Shown here: piece after piece, positions 56,352 to 64,000 of the stretch
Numbering within the stretch: the stretch's first letter is position 1
Layout: every line of letters begins with the position of its first letter
NCBI RefSeq assembly: GCF_002811475.1
Contig: NZ_NPDL01000003.1
Coordinates: 442,701 to 506,700 of the forward strand
DNA: 64,000 nt
Origin: Leptospira hartskeerlii
GTDB lineage: Bacteria > Spirochaetota > Leptospiria > Leptospirales > Leptospiraceae
Direction of reading: 5' to 3'
Notes under the pieces: generated by a model
The model's database searches: none
Told to the model about the DNA's origin: nothing
Seen by the model: only the letters and a program-made list of their open reading frames with translations
Program-made: the position numbers and the translations under genes

Positions 56352-57974
56352 TCAGAAAGAAACCGGAAGTTTAAGTTTTCTTTTTAGTTTTTGGATCTCT
56401 TCCGCTTTTTTTTCAGAAGACCAATTCCATTCTCTACCAGCGATCTCAACTACTTTAGAAAGCACCTCGTCGGTAGGAAGTCCAACAGTTCCAATGCCGG
56501 TCCGTCTTAGAAAAATATCCTGCAAATTCATTGCCATTTCAAAACGGATCGCATATAAAACTTGAGCCGCTATTTCCCCATCTTCATCCAATTTTTCGGA
56601 TAACTGTTTAGAAGAATTTGCCAATTCCAGAACGGACTCGTATTCGGTCCCATAATGACGGACCAGGTATTCGATCGTATTTTGAGAAATATTAGGATGA
56701 GAATTTTTAGCATTTTCTAAATAAGATACTATATTAGGGATCTCGCATCCTTTTAGGAATTTCTTCTCGGAAATACTCGGTCCTGTTTTTTTAGAGGATT
56801 TCTTTTGGATAAGTCTGAATATTTTCTGTGCGAAGTGTCGACTAGTGGTATATTTTCCACCACCCGCGCTGATCAGACCCTCTATCCCGTCCTTAGAATG
56901 ATCTTGCAATTCGGATTTTCTAGACGCTGAGTAAGTTTCCTTATCTTCCCCTCCGGTTTCCGCAAGAGGCCTGAGCCCGCCGTAAGCAAACTCAACATCC
57001 TTTAACTCTAATCTTTCGGAAAGTAGACCTGATGAGTTAATATATTCCAAGAATTCTAAAATACTCTCTTGAGAAAGTTTCCAATCTTCCACAGGACCAT
57101 AATATGCTTTCTCAGTAGGACCAATCATATTCTTTCCTCTCCAAGGAGCAAAACTGAAATGACCTTTCTTACCTACGTGAAGCACCATTGTATCGAAGTA
57201 TTTTTTTGTGATAAGGTAAATCCCTTCGGATCTTGTTTTAGGAACAGGAACTTTTATCTCTTTAGTTCCGTTCAGTAAGTCCTGACTCCACGGTCCGGAG
57301 GCATTTACAACAACCGAAGTACTTAATTTTACGTTTTTATTATGAATTGTGTCTTTAACAAAGGCTCCTATCACTCGATCTCCATCGAATATCAATTCTT
57401 CCGCCTTTGTATAATTGGAAACGGATGCGCCCTCTTGGACTGCTGATTTCAAAAAGGCCAAAGTCAATCTTTCAGGACAAGGCATGATACAATCATAAAA
57501 ATAGATCGCCGAGTCCATGGCTAATCCAAGACTTTGGATCTCTTTTTTAGAAAGGTTTTTATGTGCAGGGATTTTTTTGGATGTATCCCAGGTCCGGTTC
57601 CTATCAAAAGAAAGTAGATCGTATACGAATAGACCGATCTTTTCCAAAAGACCCGGATTTGGAAGGATCATAGGATAAGGATATACTAGATTGGGTGCGA
57701 TATTAGATAAGATCCTTCTTTCCCTGAGGGCTTCTCTAACTAAAGAGAGATCAAAACGTTTTAAGTATCTGAGTCCGCCGTGGATCAACTTTCCTGTGGC
57801 AGATGATGTAGCTCCCCCGAAATCTTTTTTTTCGACCAAGGCAACAGAAAGCCCTCTGCTCGCCACCTCATACGCCAAGGCAGAACCGGTGATCCCCCCG
57901 CCTATGATCAATACGTCAAAGTAAGCTTCATCTCCTACTTTTTCGATAAAACGTTCTAATTTTAGCGGATTCAT
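56352..57974 (-). CDS. glpD: FAD-dependent glycerol-3-phosphate dehydrogenase
   Basis: This 540-residue protein has the FAD motif IIGGGITGSALAYEVASRG near the N-terminus, followed by ATSSATGKLIHGGLRYLKRF. Later come GPWSQDLL and GGKYTTSRHFA in the DAO domain and a C-terminal GlpD-type helical domain. It oxidises glycerol-3-phosphate to dihydroxyacetone phosphate and passes electrons to quinone. It overlaps the upstream phosphotransferase by 4 bases. Confidence 0.93.
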   Translation of the reverse strand: MNPLKLERFIEKVGDEAYFDVLIIGGGITGSALAYEVASRGLSVALVEKKDFGGATSSATGKLIHGGLRYLKRFDLSLVREALRERRILSNIAPNLVYPYPMILPNPGLLEKIGLFVYDLLSFDRNRTWDTSKKIPAHKNLSKKEIQSLGLAMDSAIYFYDCIMPCPERLTLAFLKSAVQEGASVSNYTKAEELIFDGDRVIGAFVKDTIHNKNVKLSTSVVVNASGPWSQDLLNGTKEIKVPVPKTRSEGIYLITKKYFDTMVLHVGKKGHFSFAPWRGKNMIGPTEKAYYGPVEDWKLSQESILEFLEYINSSGLLSERLELKDVEFAYGGLRPLAETGGEDKETYSASRKSELQDHSKDGIEGLISAGGGKYTTSRHFAQKIFRLIQKKSSKKTGPSISEKKFLKGCEIPNIVSYLENAKNSHPNISQNTIEYLVRHYGTEYESVLELANSSKQLSEKLDEDGEIAAQVLYAIRFEMAMNLQDIFLRRTGIGTVGLPTDEVLSKVVEIAGREWNWSSEKKAEEIQKLKRKLKLPVSF

Positions 57975-58819
57975 TTACCTGCCTTAAAAGAAGAAACGAT
58001 CTCTCGAATCTCTTTCTGTAGAGCTGCCCTTTCACTTTCTATATTCCAAAGTCCTAAACGAAAAATTAATATAGGGAGTCTCCATCTTTCTATATCTTTC
58101 CAATCCATTCCGGAAATGGAAAGATATCTCTTTAAATAGCCTTTTAAGATGAACTTTCGAACCACAGTATAAAATAAAACTTTTAGAAATGGAGTGCCGG
58201 GCCAAAGTTCCGCATCCTGAAACAGAAAAACAGTGGAAGCAACATCCGCGGCCGCATCTCCTTTTAAAGCCGTCATCCAATCTATGATCACAAAAGAATC
58301 ATTGGTCACGATCACATTTTCAGGATGGAAATCCAGATGTAGAACGGAAGAACCTTCGGGCAAATTTTCGATGAACTGTTTTGCGATCTTCTTCTCATCT
58401 TTACTCAAGAAAGAAAGAGGTTCCTTAGAAAGAACTTTCACCGCTTCCGATCTGATATCCTTCATTTTCTTGGTTTGTTTATTATGCAAATCCAGATGGA
58501 GGTCAGCGAGTATTTTAGAAAGACTGAAAAAAGTCAGAGGCTTTTTGTCCGGAAGTTTAGTGAGTGAAATTCCATCCAGTCTATCGAAGATCAACCCTTT
58601 CCTATCTCCAATTTTAACCTTCTCATAACATTTCATGGAAGTGGCACCTGCAGAAAAGGCGATTACGGAATTAGAATATTCCGTATCAACTTCGGAGGCA
58701 GGGAATTCTTTAAAAAATAATTTTAGGATCTTACTAGGGCCGTATTCCGAAATTTCGGCGGACCTACCTATCGCGAGTGAATTTCCAGGACTTGGTCGGT
58801 TTGTTTTTTTGGCGGGCAT
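57971..58819 (-). CDS. APH/choline-kinase-like phosphotransferase
   Basis: This 282-residue kinase-fold protein has LHLDFHPENVIV (the catalytic HxDxxxxN-type loop, H-L-D-F-H-P-E-N) and IIDWMTA as the DFG equivalent, both typical of aminoglycoside or choline phosphotransferases. It is coupled to glpD by a 4-base overlap, so a small-molecule or glycerol-related phosphorylation is possible. Substrate is not visible from sequence. Confidence 0.85.
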   Translation of the reverse strand: MPAKKTNRPSPGNSLAIGRSAEISEYGPSKILKLFFKEFPASEVDTEYSNSVIAFSAGATSMKCYEKVKIGDRKGLIFDRLDGISLTKLPDKKPLTFFSLSKILADLHLDLHNKQTKKMKDIRSEAVKVLSKEPLSFLSKDEKKIAKQFIENLPEGSSVLHLDFHPENVIVTNDSFVIIDWMTALKGDAAADVASTVFLFQDAELWPGTPFLKVLFYTVVRKFILKGYLKRYLSISGMDWKDIERWRLPILIFRLGLWNIESERAALQKEIREIVSSFKAGK

Positions 58820-58925
58820 GATTCTCTTCTCTATTATTTAGCAAAACTGATTCTATACTCGCACATGCACGAGCAAGAAGTAATTTTAGTCAGCGAAGCG
58901 AGCCTCAAGTGCCTGGAACAGGTTC

Positions 58926-59276
58926 TTAAATAAGTTTGATACCGAATTTTTCGAGAACGTAATTGAATGAAACAAAAAGCAACACAGTCAATAGAACACA
59001 GGAACCTAGTGCGAACCAAAAACCGAATGCAGAATACAGTTTAGGAAATATTAGAAACATAGGCAATGTGGGAATTACAAACCAAAAAGTATAATATGCA
59101 TGATTAGAGATCTTTTCAGGATCCGTTCTTTCGAATTGCAGCCAAAGCAAGGTCAGTATCGTCACCAAAGGAAGAGAAGCAATCAACGCACCTATACGAT
59201 CGTTCCTTCGTGCAATTTCCGAAATCAAAACCACTAATGCAGAAGTTACCGCATATTTAAGAGCAAGATATAACAT
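58926..59276 (-). CDS. DUF3147-family small membrane protein
   Basis: This 116-residue protein has four hydrophobic segments. VVLISEIARRNDRIGALIASLP and TFWFVIPTLPMFLIFP resemble the DUF3147 family, whose function is not known. It is separated from its neighbours by about 100 bases on the downstream side. Transcription is minus-strand like its neighbours. Confidence 0.8.
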   Translation of the reverse strand: MLYLALKYAVTSALVVLISEIARRNDRIGALIASLPLVTILTLLWLQFERTDPEKISNHAYYTFWFVIPTLPMFLIFPKLYSAFGFWFALGSCVLLTVLLFVSFNYVLEKFGIKLI

Positions 59277-59320
59277 AGATCTAGAGAATTATAAAAGCTA
59301 TAGATGGATTTTTCGCAAGT

Positions 59321-61465
59321 TTATCTCGAAGGTTTTTGGATTTTTCTACTGATCCCTAAAACGGAAATATCATCTTGCTTAGGAGATCCATCTAAGAATT
59401 CATCCAACTTATTTAATATTTGATCGATCCCTTCTCCTATGGAAATTCCTTTCAGATTACCTATGATCGCTTCAACTCTTTCTTCTCCGAATTCCTCTTT
59501 GTTGGAATTCCATTGTTCAAAAAGACCGTCCGTAAAAAGGATCAGTTTAGAATCCTGATTAAATCCGATCTCATTCGAAGTGTATTTTGTATTCGGGATC
59601 ACCCCCATGATCCTTCCTGTTTTTTCCAAGGAATGGATTTCTTGGTCTTGGAGCAGGTATTGAGGCACATGGCCCGCAGAGGAATATCGGATCAAATTTA
59701 GGTTTGTATCAATGTCGACCACTATACAAGTGAAGAATTGATTCAAATTTTTGAATGTATGCAAGAACTCGTTGTTTAAATGATATAAAATTTCGGTAAC
59801 GCTATAAATACCTCGTTTTAAGGATTCATAAATTGCCTTGATCGCCATTGTCAAGAGCGCAGCTTGCACTCCATGTCCGGTAGCGTCAGCAAGAAACACC
59901 CGAGTTAGCCCAGGACGAAGTTCCATAATGTCGAAAAAGTCCCCTCCAACTTCGGTGAGAGGAAGATATCTAACAGTAATTTCTAATTCTCCTGTGAGTT
60001 TATCTTCCTGAGAAATGATACCGGATTGGATCTTTCGAGCGGTGGACAGATCACTTTGAAGTAAACTAAGATTATGTTCTAATTCAATTGCTAAAGTTTC
60101 CTTTTCTTTAATATTAGTTCTGATCTTATCTAATACAAGATTGTATCTTTCTGCGATTTGCCCTACTTCCGTAAAAGGTTCAATAGAAAGGTCCTGGCTT
60201 AAATCTCCAGTCTGTTTTTGGTATTCCATTTCCATAAAGAGATCTATGAGTTCAGTAGTGGCCCTATGTTCCGTATAATTCAATCCTTGGAATTCATTTT
60301 GAGGAGAAACTCTAAGGCTGTAAAAACGATGTATGACATAAAGAAGAGGATAACTTACGCCGAAGGAAAGAATTGCGCAGGAAACTACGCCTAAGAACTG
60401 CACGAGGATTTGTGTAGTTCTATCCAATCCTGTACCTAAAACGGAAAGGTCCCCGAAAAATCCTACCGCCAAAGTTCCCCAAATCCCGGACACAAGATGA
60501 ACAGGAATAGCTCCTACAGCATCGTCCAATTTGAGTTTCTCCAGAAGGACACCCGCTTCGAACATTAAAATTCCTGCAACTAGACCGATCAAAATTGATT
60601 CCAGAGAGTTGACTGCATTACAAGGAGCCGTGATTGCTACAAGCCCTGCTAAGGTTCCATTCAAAGGAAGAGTAGCTTCTGCATATTTTAATCGGATCCA
60701 ACCATAGATCAGACTGGAAGCCATTCCTCCAGAAGCTGCAAACATGGTATTTGTAATGATCTTTGGCACATCGGAAGTGAAAGCGAGAGTGCTTCCCCCA
60801 TTAAATCCGATCCAACCAAACCATAGTATCAATGTTCCAAGCATCGCAAGAGGTAAATTATGCCCTGTGATCTTCCGAACGGATCCATCCTTACCGTATT
60901 TTCCGGTCCGGTTTCCGATAAGTAACATCGCAGAAAGTCCAACCCAACCGCCAACACTATGCACTGCAGTAGAGCCCGCAAAATCCATAAAGCCAAGGTG
61001 TGCGAGCCAACCTGTAAATTGATCCCAATCTTGCAGATCTCTCCCCCAAACCCAGTGACCGAAAATCGGATAGATCAATGAAGAAATGATGGTAGTAACG
61101 ATAATATACGCACCGAATTTCATTCTTTCGGCAACGGCGCCGGAAACGATAGTCGCTGCAGTTCCGCAGAACATGAGTTGGAATAAAAAGAAAACGGAAG
61201 TTTCAGGATTTGTTTTTGAAAAATCAGGAAAGAACATATCCTTTCCGATCCAACCATAATAGGTTGTGCCAAACATAAGCCCGAAACCTATTGAATAGAA
61301 AATGAGAGTAGCAATTCCGAAATCGGTAATATTCTTAATTGCTACGTTAATCGAGTTCTTTGTACGAGTGAGGCCGGATTCTAAACATAAAAATCCGGCC
61401 TGCATGAAAAATACCAATCCGGAAGAAAGAATGATCCAAAGAATATCGAAACTCGTTTTAGGCAT
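59321..61465 (-). CDS. Ammonium transporter (Amt) fused to a PP2C/SpoIIE-type phosphatase
   Basis: Starting at ATG 61465 (TTG 61504 would add 13 residues), the protein has 714 residues. The Amt part (about 5-400) has eleven hydrophobic spans with the paired pore histidines H169 (STAVHSVGGW) and H323 (AIPVHLVSGIWG) and the C-terminal QGLNYTEH motif. A HAMP-like linker and a coiled coil follow (about 405-480). The C-terminal domain (about 490-705) is SpoIIE/PP2C-like with LTEVGGDFFD, ADATGHGVQAAL (metal Asp D527), LFTDGLFEQWN and QDDISVLGIS. Ammonium sensing coupled to serine/threonine dephosphorylation is the natural inference. Confidence 0.93.
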   Translation of the reverse strand: MPKTSFDILWIILSSGLVFFMQAGFLCLESGLTRTKNSINVAIKNITDFGIATLIFYSIGFGLMFGTTYYGWIGKDMFFPDFSKTNPETSVFFLFQLMFCGTAATIVSGAVAERMKFGAYIIVTTIISSLIYPIFGHWVWGRDLQDWDQFTGWLAHLGFMDFAGSTAVHSVGGWVGLSAMLLIGNRTGKYGKDGSVRKITGHNLPLAMLGTLILWFGWIGFNGGSTLAFTSDVPKIITNTMFAASGGMASSLIYGWIRLKYAEATLPLNGTLAGLVAITAPCNAVNSLESILIGLVAGILMFEAGVLLEKLKLDDAVGAIPVHLVSGIWGTLAVGFFGDLSVLGTGLDRTTQILVQFLGVVSCAILSFGVSYPLLYVIHRFYSLRVSPQNEFQGLNYTEHRATTELIDLFMEMEYQKQTGDLSQDLSIEPFTEVGQIAERYNLVLDKIRTNIKEKETLAIELEHNLSLLQSDLSTARKIQSGIISQEDKLTGELEITVRYLPLTEVGGDFFDIMELRPGLTRVFLADATGHGVQAALLTMAIKAIYESLKRGIYSVTEILYHLNNEFLHTFKNLNQFFTCIVVDIDTNLNLIRYSSAGHVPQYLLQDQEIHSLEKTGRIMGVIPNTKYTSNEIGFNQDSKLILFTDGLFEQWNSNKEEFGEERVEAIIGNLKGISIGEGIDQILNKLDEFLDGSPKQDDISVLGISRKIQKPSR

Positions 61466-61552
61466 CGAATTTCTTATTTCAGGAAATGATAAGCGAATTG
61501 GCAAGAAGCATTTCTGCTAATTGCTAAGTATACCTCTCCTTCTAACCTACTC

Positions 61553-61981
61553 TTAGGAAAATTGCAGTTCCAGATTATCCAAAGTACTGATCCAACCTTC
61601 TTTATGACCTTCCATAGAACTTTCGTTAGGAAGTCTTTCGTGAGTAAGGATCACTTCAGTTCCTTCGTTTTTATCTTTAAAGATTACAGTAACGAGGGTA
61701 TTTCCTTGGTCCGGTCCTTCCCATCCATGAGTAAAAACAAGTTTTTCGTTCAAAATAATTTCTTGATATATCCCTCTAGCGATATAAACATCTCCGTTTC
61801 CGAGCATTGAGGTCCTGAATTTGCCCCCTACTTTGAAATCCATTTGGATCTCTCCAATCTTCAACTCCTTAGGACAGCCCCATTTTTTCATAATTTCAGG
61901 TTTGACCCATGCTTCGAAGACCTTCTCTCTTTTGGCCTTGATAAACTTAGATATTTGCAGTTTGTATTCTGCTGTTTTCAT
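61553..61981 (-). CDS. SRPBCC/AHSA1-domain protein
   Basis: This 142-residue protein has ISKFIKAKREKVFEAWVKPE at the N-terminus, KVGGKFRTSML in the middle and GWISTLDNLE at the end, as in AHSA1 proteins. It pairs with the ArsR gene at 61978 by a 4-base overlap, paralleling the pair at 47580-48402. The ligand is unknown. Confidence 0.9.
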   Translation of the reverse strand: MKTAEYKLQISKFIKAKREKVFEAWVKPEIMKKWGCPKELKIGEIQMDFKVGGKFRTSMLGNGDVYIARGIYQEIILNEKLVFTHGWEGPDQGNTLVTVIFKDKNEGTEVILTHERLPNESSMEGHKEGWISTLDNLELQFS

Positions 61982-62307
61982 TCTATTTCCTCCAACAGTT
62001 CCTGGAGAGAATCCAGCTGATCCTCCCAGAATTTCTTATAATGTTGCATCCACCGATCCGCGCTCATCATTGCCTTTCCGTTCAGGCTTAAATAGGAGAA
62101 GGAACCCTCCTTTCTTCTATTCACTAACTTCGCCTTTTCCAAAACCTTAATATGTTTAGAAGCAGCTGCTAATGACATTTCGAACGGTTTTGCGATTTCC
62201 GTGATCACCCTCTCTTTTTTAGAAAGGCTTCTTAACATTGCCCTTCTTGTCGGGTCGGACAATGCCTGGAAGATCAGATTGAGGTCGTATTTTCTGGATT
62301 CAACCAT
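61978..62307 (-). CDS. ArsR-family regulator, partner of an SRPBCC protein
   Basis: The 109-residue form from ATG 62307 is preferred; the longer form from 62334 lacks support. It has FQALSDPTRRAMLRSLSKKE, LAAASKHIKVLEKAKLV and EGSFSYLSLNGKAM. No metal motif is seen. The start codon lies inside a palindrome matching one 41 bases upstream, so autorepression is likely. Confidence 0.92.
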   Translation of the reverse strand: MVESRKYDLNLIFQALSDPTRRAMLRSLSKKERVITEIAKPFEMSLAAASKHIKVLEKAKLVNRRKEGSFSYLSLNGKAMMSADRWMQHYKKFWEDQLDSLQELLEEIE

Positions 62308-62356
62308 ATGGTTAAATGTATATAGTAAGAACAAGAAGAGTCAACCATTCGGTTGA
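62300..62356. promoter_or_regulatory. Two ArsR-type palindromes, one spanning the start codon
   Basis: TCAACC-ATAT-GGTTAA (62300-62315) contains the start codon of the ArsR gene (62305-62307, minus strand). TCAACC-ATTC-GGTTGA (62341-62356) is a perfect-arm copy 41 bases upstream. This mirrors the arrangement at 47535-47587 but with a different core. Confidence 0.78.
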
Positions 62357-62383
62357 ATGTTTTGAGAAAAAATTTCGGAATGA

Positions 62384-62437
62384 AGTAGATCTCTAATCAG
62401 ATATATTTATGTAAAATATTCGAATTAGAGATCTACT
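62384..62437. terminator. 14-bp perfect inverted repeat after the tail-collar-like gene
   Basis: AGTAGATCTCTAAT (62384-62397) and ATTAGAGATCTACT (62424-62437) pair perfectly around a 26-base A/T-rich loop. They lie just downstream of the stop at 62458 on the minus strand. No clean T-run follows on that strand, so a terminator is probable but not certain. Confidence 0.5.
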
Positions 62438-62457
62438 ACGGTTTTTACCTTACTCTT

Positions 62458-63336
62458 TTAGATTACCCGTACGACGTATTGCACAGATGTAGAAGCAGGC
62501 GAAGTCTCAGTTCCGAATCTTGGGGCCCCGCTTGGTCCGTCCGTAATTGGATCTAATACATAAACCATTCCTTGCCCAATTTGAGAAGTTCCTGCTCCAG
62601 AATACCCGTCTGGATGGATCAAATCAGCGGAAATTCCGATGGCTGAGTGCCTATGGCTTTGGAATCTATCTTGGATCTCTTGGCCAATTCCTCCGCCATC
62701 ATAATTTCCTCCGGCAGCTTTCGCTCGATTAGAATGTTGTCCTGCACCTCGAGCAAAAATTCCTCTTCGATCCGGCAAATTGAATGTTGTGGAACCATTT
62801 CCAAAACCATACTGACTATGAGTCAGCAAATTCCCCGTTTGATTCGAAGTTAGATCTATAACAGCACCCCCTTGAGTGAGAGAGATCTGAAAGTCATTAG
62901 CAGTCGGATTTAATACAAAGTAAGGAACGTTTGTTGTGATCCCTCCTCCGGTAAAAGAAAACTTAACCAATTGACCTGCACTAAGTCCATGAGAAGTCGA
63001 TTGTATTCGATCTGTAGTTGGCACAAGACCGGTTATCGTTCGATGAACAAGATTCCAGAGAGAAGAATATGTCGTCCTCGAAATTGCTTGCCCATTTGCG
63101 ATCATATAGGTTGAAGGAATATTAGGAAAATCGAATTCAATAATCGCACCCAAAGGAACGTTAATCTGCGAAAGCAGAACTGTCAAAGAATCGATTTGAG
63201 ATTGTAAATTCTCTAGCTGGGATTGTAGAGAAATATCGTTTGCGTAAAGTGAAGAATATTCTTGGTCAAAAAGTAGTCCGTCATTCGGCGTACTCCTATT
63301 CCAAGATATCTTCTTGCTTGTGTTGGGAATTGGCAT
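62458..63336 (-). CDS. Phage tail-collar-like protein
   Basis: This 292-residue protein has a coiled-coil N-terminal region (LQSQLENLQSQIDSLTVLLS), a beta-rich middle and a C-terminal tail-collar type domain: PLGAIIEFDFPNIPSTYM, FNLPDRRGIFARGAGQH, RFQSHRHSAIGIS and a QYVVRVI end. Tail-collar domains occur in phage tail fibres and microcystin-dependent-like proteins. It lies next to a glycine-rich gene. Whether this is prophage DNA or a domesticated locus cannot be decided at the edge of the window. Confidence 0.85.
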   Translation of the reverse strand: MPIPNTSKKISWNRSTPNDGLLFDQEYSSLYANDISLQSQLENLQSQIDSLTVLLSQINVPLGAIIEFDFPNIPSTYMIANGQAISRTTYSSLWNLVHRTITGLVPTTDRIQSTSHGLSAGQLVKFSFTGGGITTNVPYFVLNPTANDFQISLTQGGAVIDLTSNQTGNLLTHSQYGFGNGSTTFNLPDRRGIFARGAGQHSNRAKAAGGNYDGGGIGQEIQDRFQSHRHSAIGISADLIHPDGYSGAGTSQIGQGMVYVLDPITDGPSGAPRFGTETSPASTSVQYVVRVI

Positions 63337-63540
63337 TTAAATGCTCTCCTAAATGGTATATAATCCATATCAGGAATTCATCCATCTGAGCCACATAAGA
63401 GAGAATTTATGATCTTTTTCGCTTAACGATATAAAATTAAAAATATATAATTTATAATAGTATAATATAAATTCAATTCATAACTTTCGCCTTTCCTCAA
63501 GCCAAAAAATGGCGTCTCCTCACTTATTCAAAAAACTATA

Positions 63541-64000
63541 TCAACCCTTGATCTTAATTCCACCCGGATTTCCAAGATTACTCCCGGTTGCCATTTGCCC
63601 ATTCCCACCATATTGCCCGGAAGGGCTTGATCCACCTGCTCCCCCCGCACCACCAACCCCGCGATTTCCCACGACTCCAAAAATATTAAGCCCCGGAGTA
63701 ACTTGCAAATTTGGAATATTCAAATATTCTCCTGAACCACCTAATCCACCAGCAGCCCCTGGCGCAGAAGAATTCCTTCCTGAACCACCAGACGGAATAA
63801 ATGTATTTCTAAGACCCCAAGTCGGTTGCTCCGACCAAGCACCCCCAGTATTTAAATTTCCATTTTCTCCTGAATGAGCAGATTCACTTGCATTGCCTCC
63901 CGCACCAGCTGTTCCTCCCATAAATGCAGAACTACTATTGCCAACAGTTCCAGGAAAACCAGGCAATATGGTAGGTAAAGCTGCTGGCCTTGAACTAGAG
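63541..64000 (-). CDS. Glycine-rich protein, C-terminal part (partial)
   Basis: The frame stops at 63541 and stays open to the right edge, so the N-terminus is outside the window; a TTG at 63966 is not a supported start. About 153 residues are visible, rich in Gly, Ser and Asn (GGTAGAGGNAS, GGAGGAGGSSPSGQYGG). Such regions occur in tail-fibre and surface proteins. It is transcribed in the same direction as the tail-collar-like gene, 204 bases away. Confidence 0.75.
   Translation of the reverse strand, partial: SSSRPAALPTILPGFPGTVGNSSSAFMGGTAGAGGNASESAHSGENGNLNTGGAWSEQPTWGLRNTFIPSGGSGRNSSAPGAAGGLGGSGEYLNIPNLQVTPGLNIFGVVGNRGVGGAGGAGGSSPSGQYGGNGQMATGSNLGNPGGIKIKG

Noticed and set aside
63509..63877. 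Proline-rich open frame on the plus strand
   Set aside because: It is the complement of the glycine-rich frame (Gly codons read as Pro) and has no start signals.

Overview
The window reads as a chromosomal segment of a Leptospira-like spirochete. The support is moderate-to-low GC, relaxed spirochaetal lipoboxes (LISC, LGSC, FTGC, NITC), the dense complement of hybrid histidine kinases, and a large anaerobic-type cobalamin operon, which is known from infectious Leptospira. The genus is an inference from gene content; no rRNA or other phylogenetic marker lies in the window.

Layout. (1) 1-14236 is one tightly overlapping corrin operon: cbiD(end)-cbiC-cbiET-cbiL-cbiG-cbiH-cbiF-cobO-cbiA-cbiZ-phosphatase-cobU-cobD::cobQ-cbiB-phosphatase. 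It carries nearly all steps from precorrin-2 to adenosylcobinamide-phosphate plus salvage (CbiZ, CobU). The precorrin-6A reductase, CobS and CobT are not in the window. (2) 14237-16801 holds a terminator candidate, a cobalamin riboswitch and the TonB-dependent receptor it should control, so uptake responds to the product of the operon. (3) 16805-29055, all on the minus strand, is a signalling block. It contains a soluble 2108-residue kinase with eleven tandem 92-residue HAMP-type repeats, a receiver-kinase, two response regulators, a NarL-type two-component pair and a lipoprotein. (4) 29149-32095 is a SoxR module: soxR diverges from flavin reductase-MFS-OsmC, with a MerR-type 19-bp-spacer promoter containing a dyad. 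(5) 32092-38283 is a second signalling operon: CheR, CheB, a membrane hybrid kinase with three receivers, and a receiver-kinase. (6) 38491-46851 holds an ArsR regulator, a short-chain dehydrogenase, an enoyl-CoA hydratase-like protein and three large lipoproteins (FG-GAP, a repeat-domain protein and a beta-helix protein). (7) 46939-48402 holds a DUF1993 protein and an ArsR/SRPBCC pair. (8) 48474-54528 is a nitric-oxide reductase operon (norC-norB-norQ-norD-cytochrome c) divergent from a Crp/Fnr regulator, with a perfect FNR-type box between them. (9) 54609-62307 holds MarR plus thiolase, GlpD plus a kinase-like phosphotransferase, DUF3147, an ammonium transporter fused to a PP2C-type phosphatase, and a second ArsR/SRPBCC pair. 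(10) 62458-64000 holds a phage-tail-collar-like protein and the end of a glycine-rich protein.

The most unusual items are the HAMP-array kinase with a possible six-repeat higher-order duplication, the Amt-PP2C fusion, the diheme NorC, the CobD-CobQ fusion, the unexplained C-terminal half of CbiH, and two ArsR/SRPBCC pairs whose start codons lie inside their own palindromic operators. No tRNA, rRNA, CRISPR array or insertion sequence was seen.
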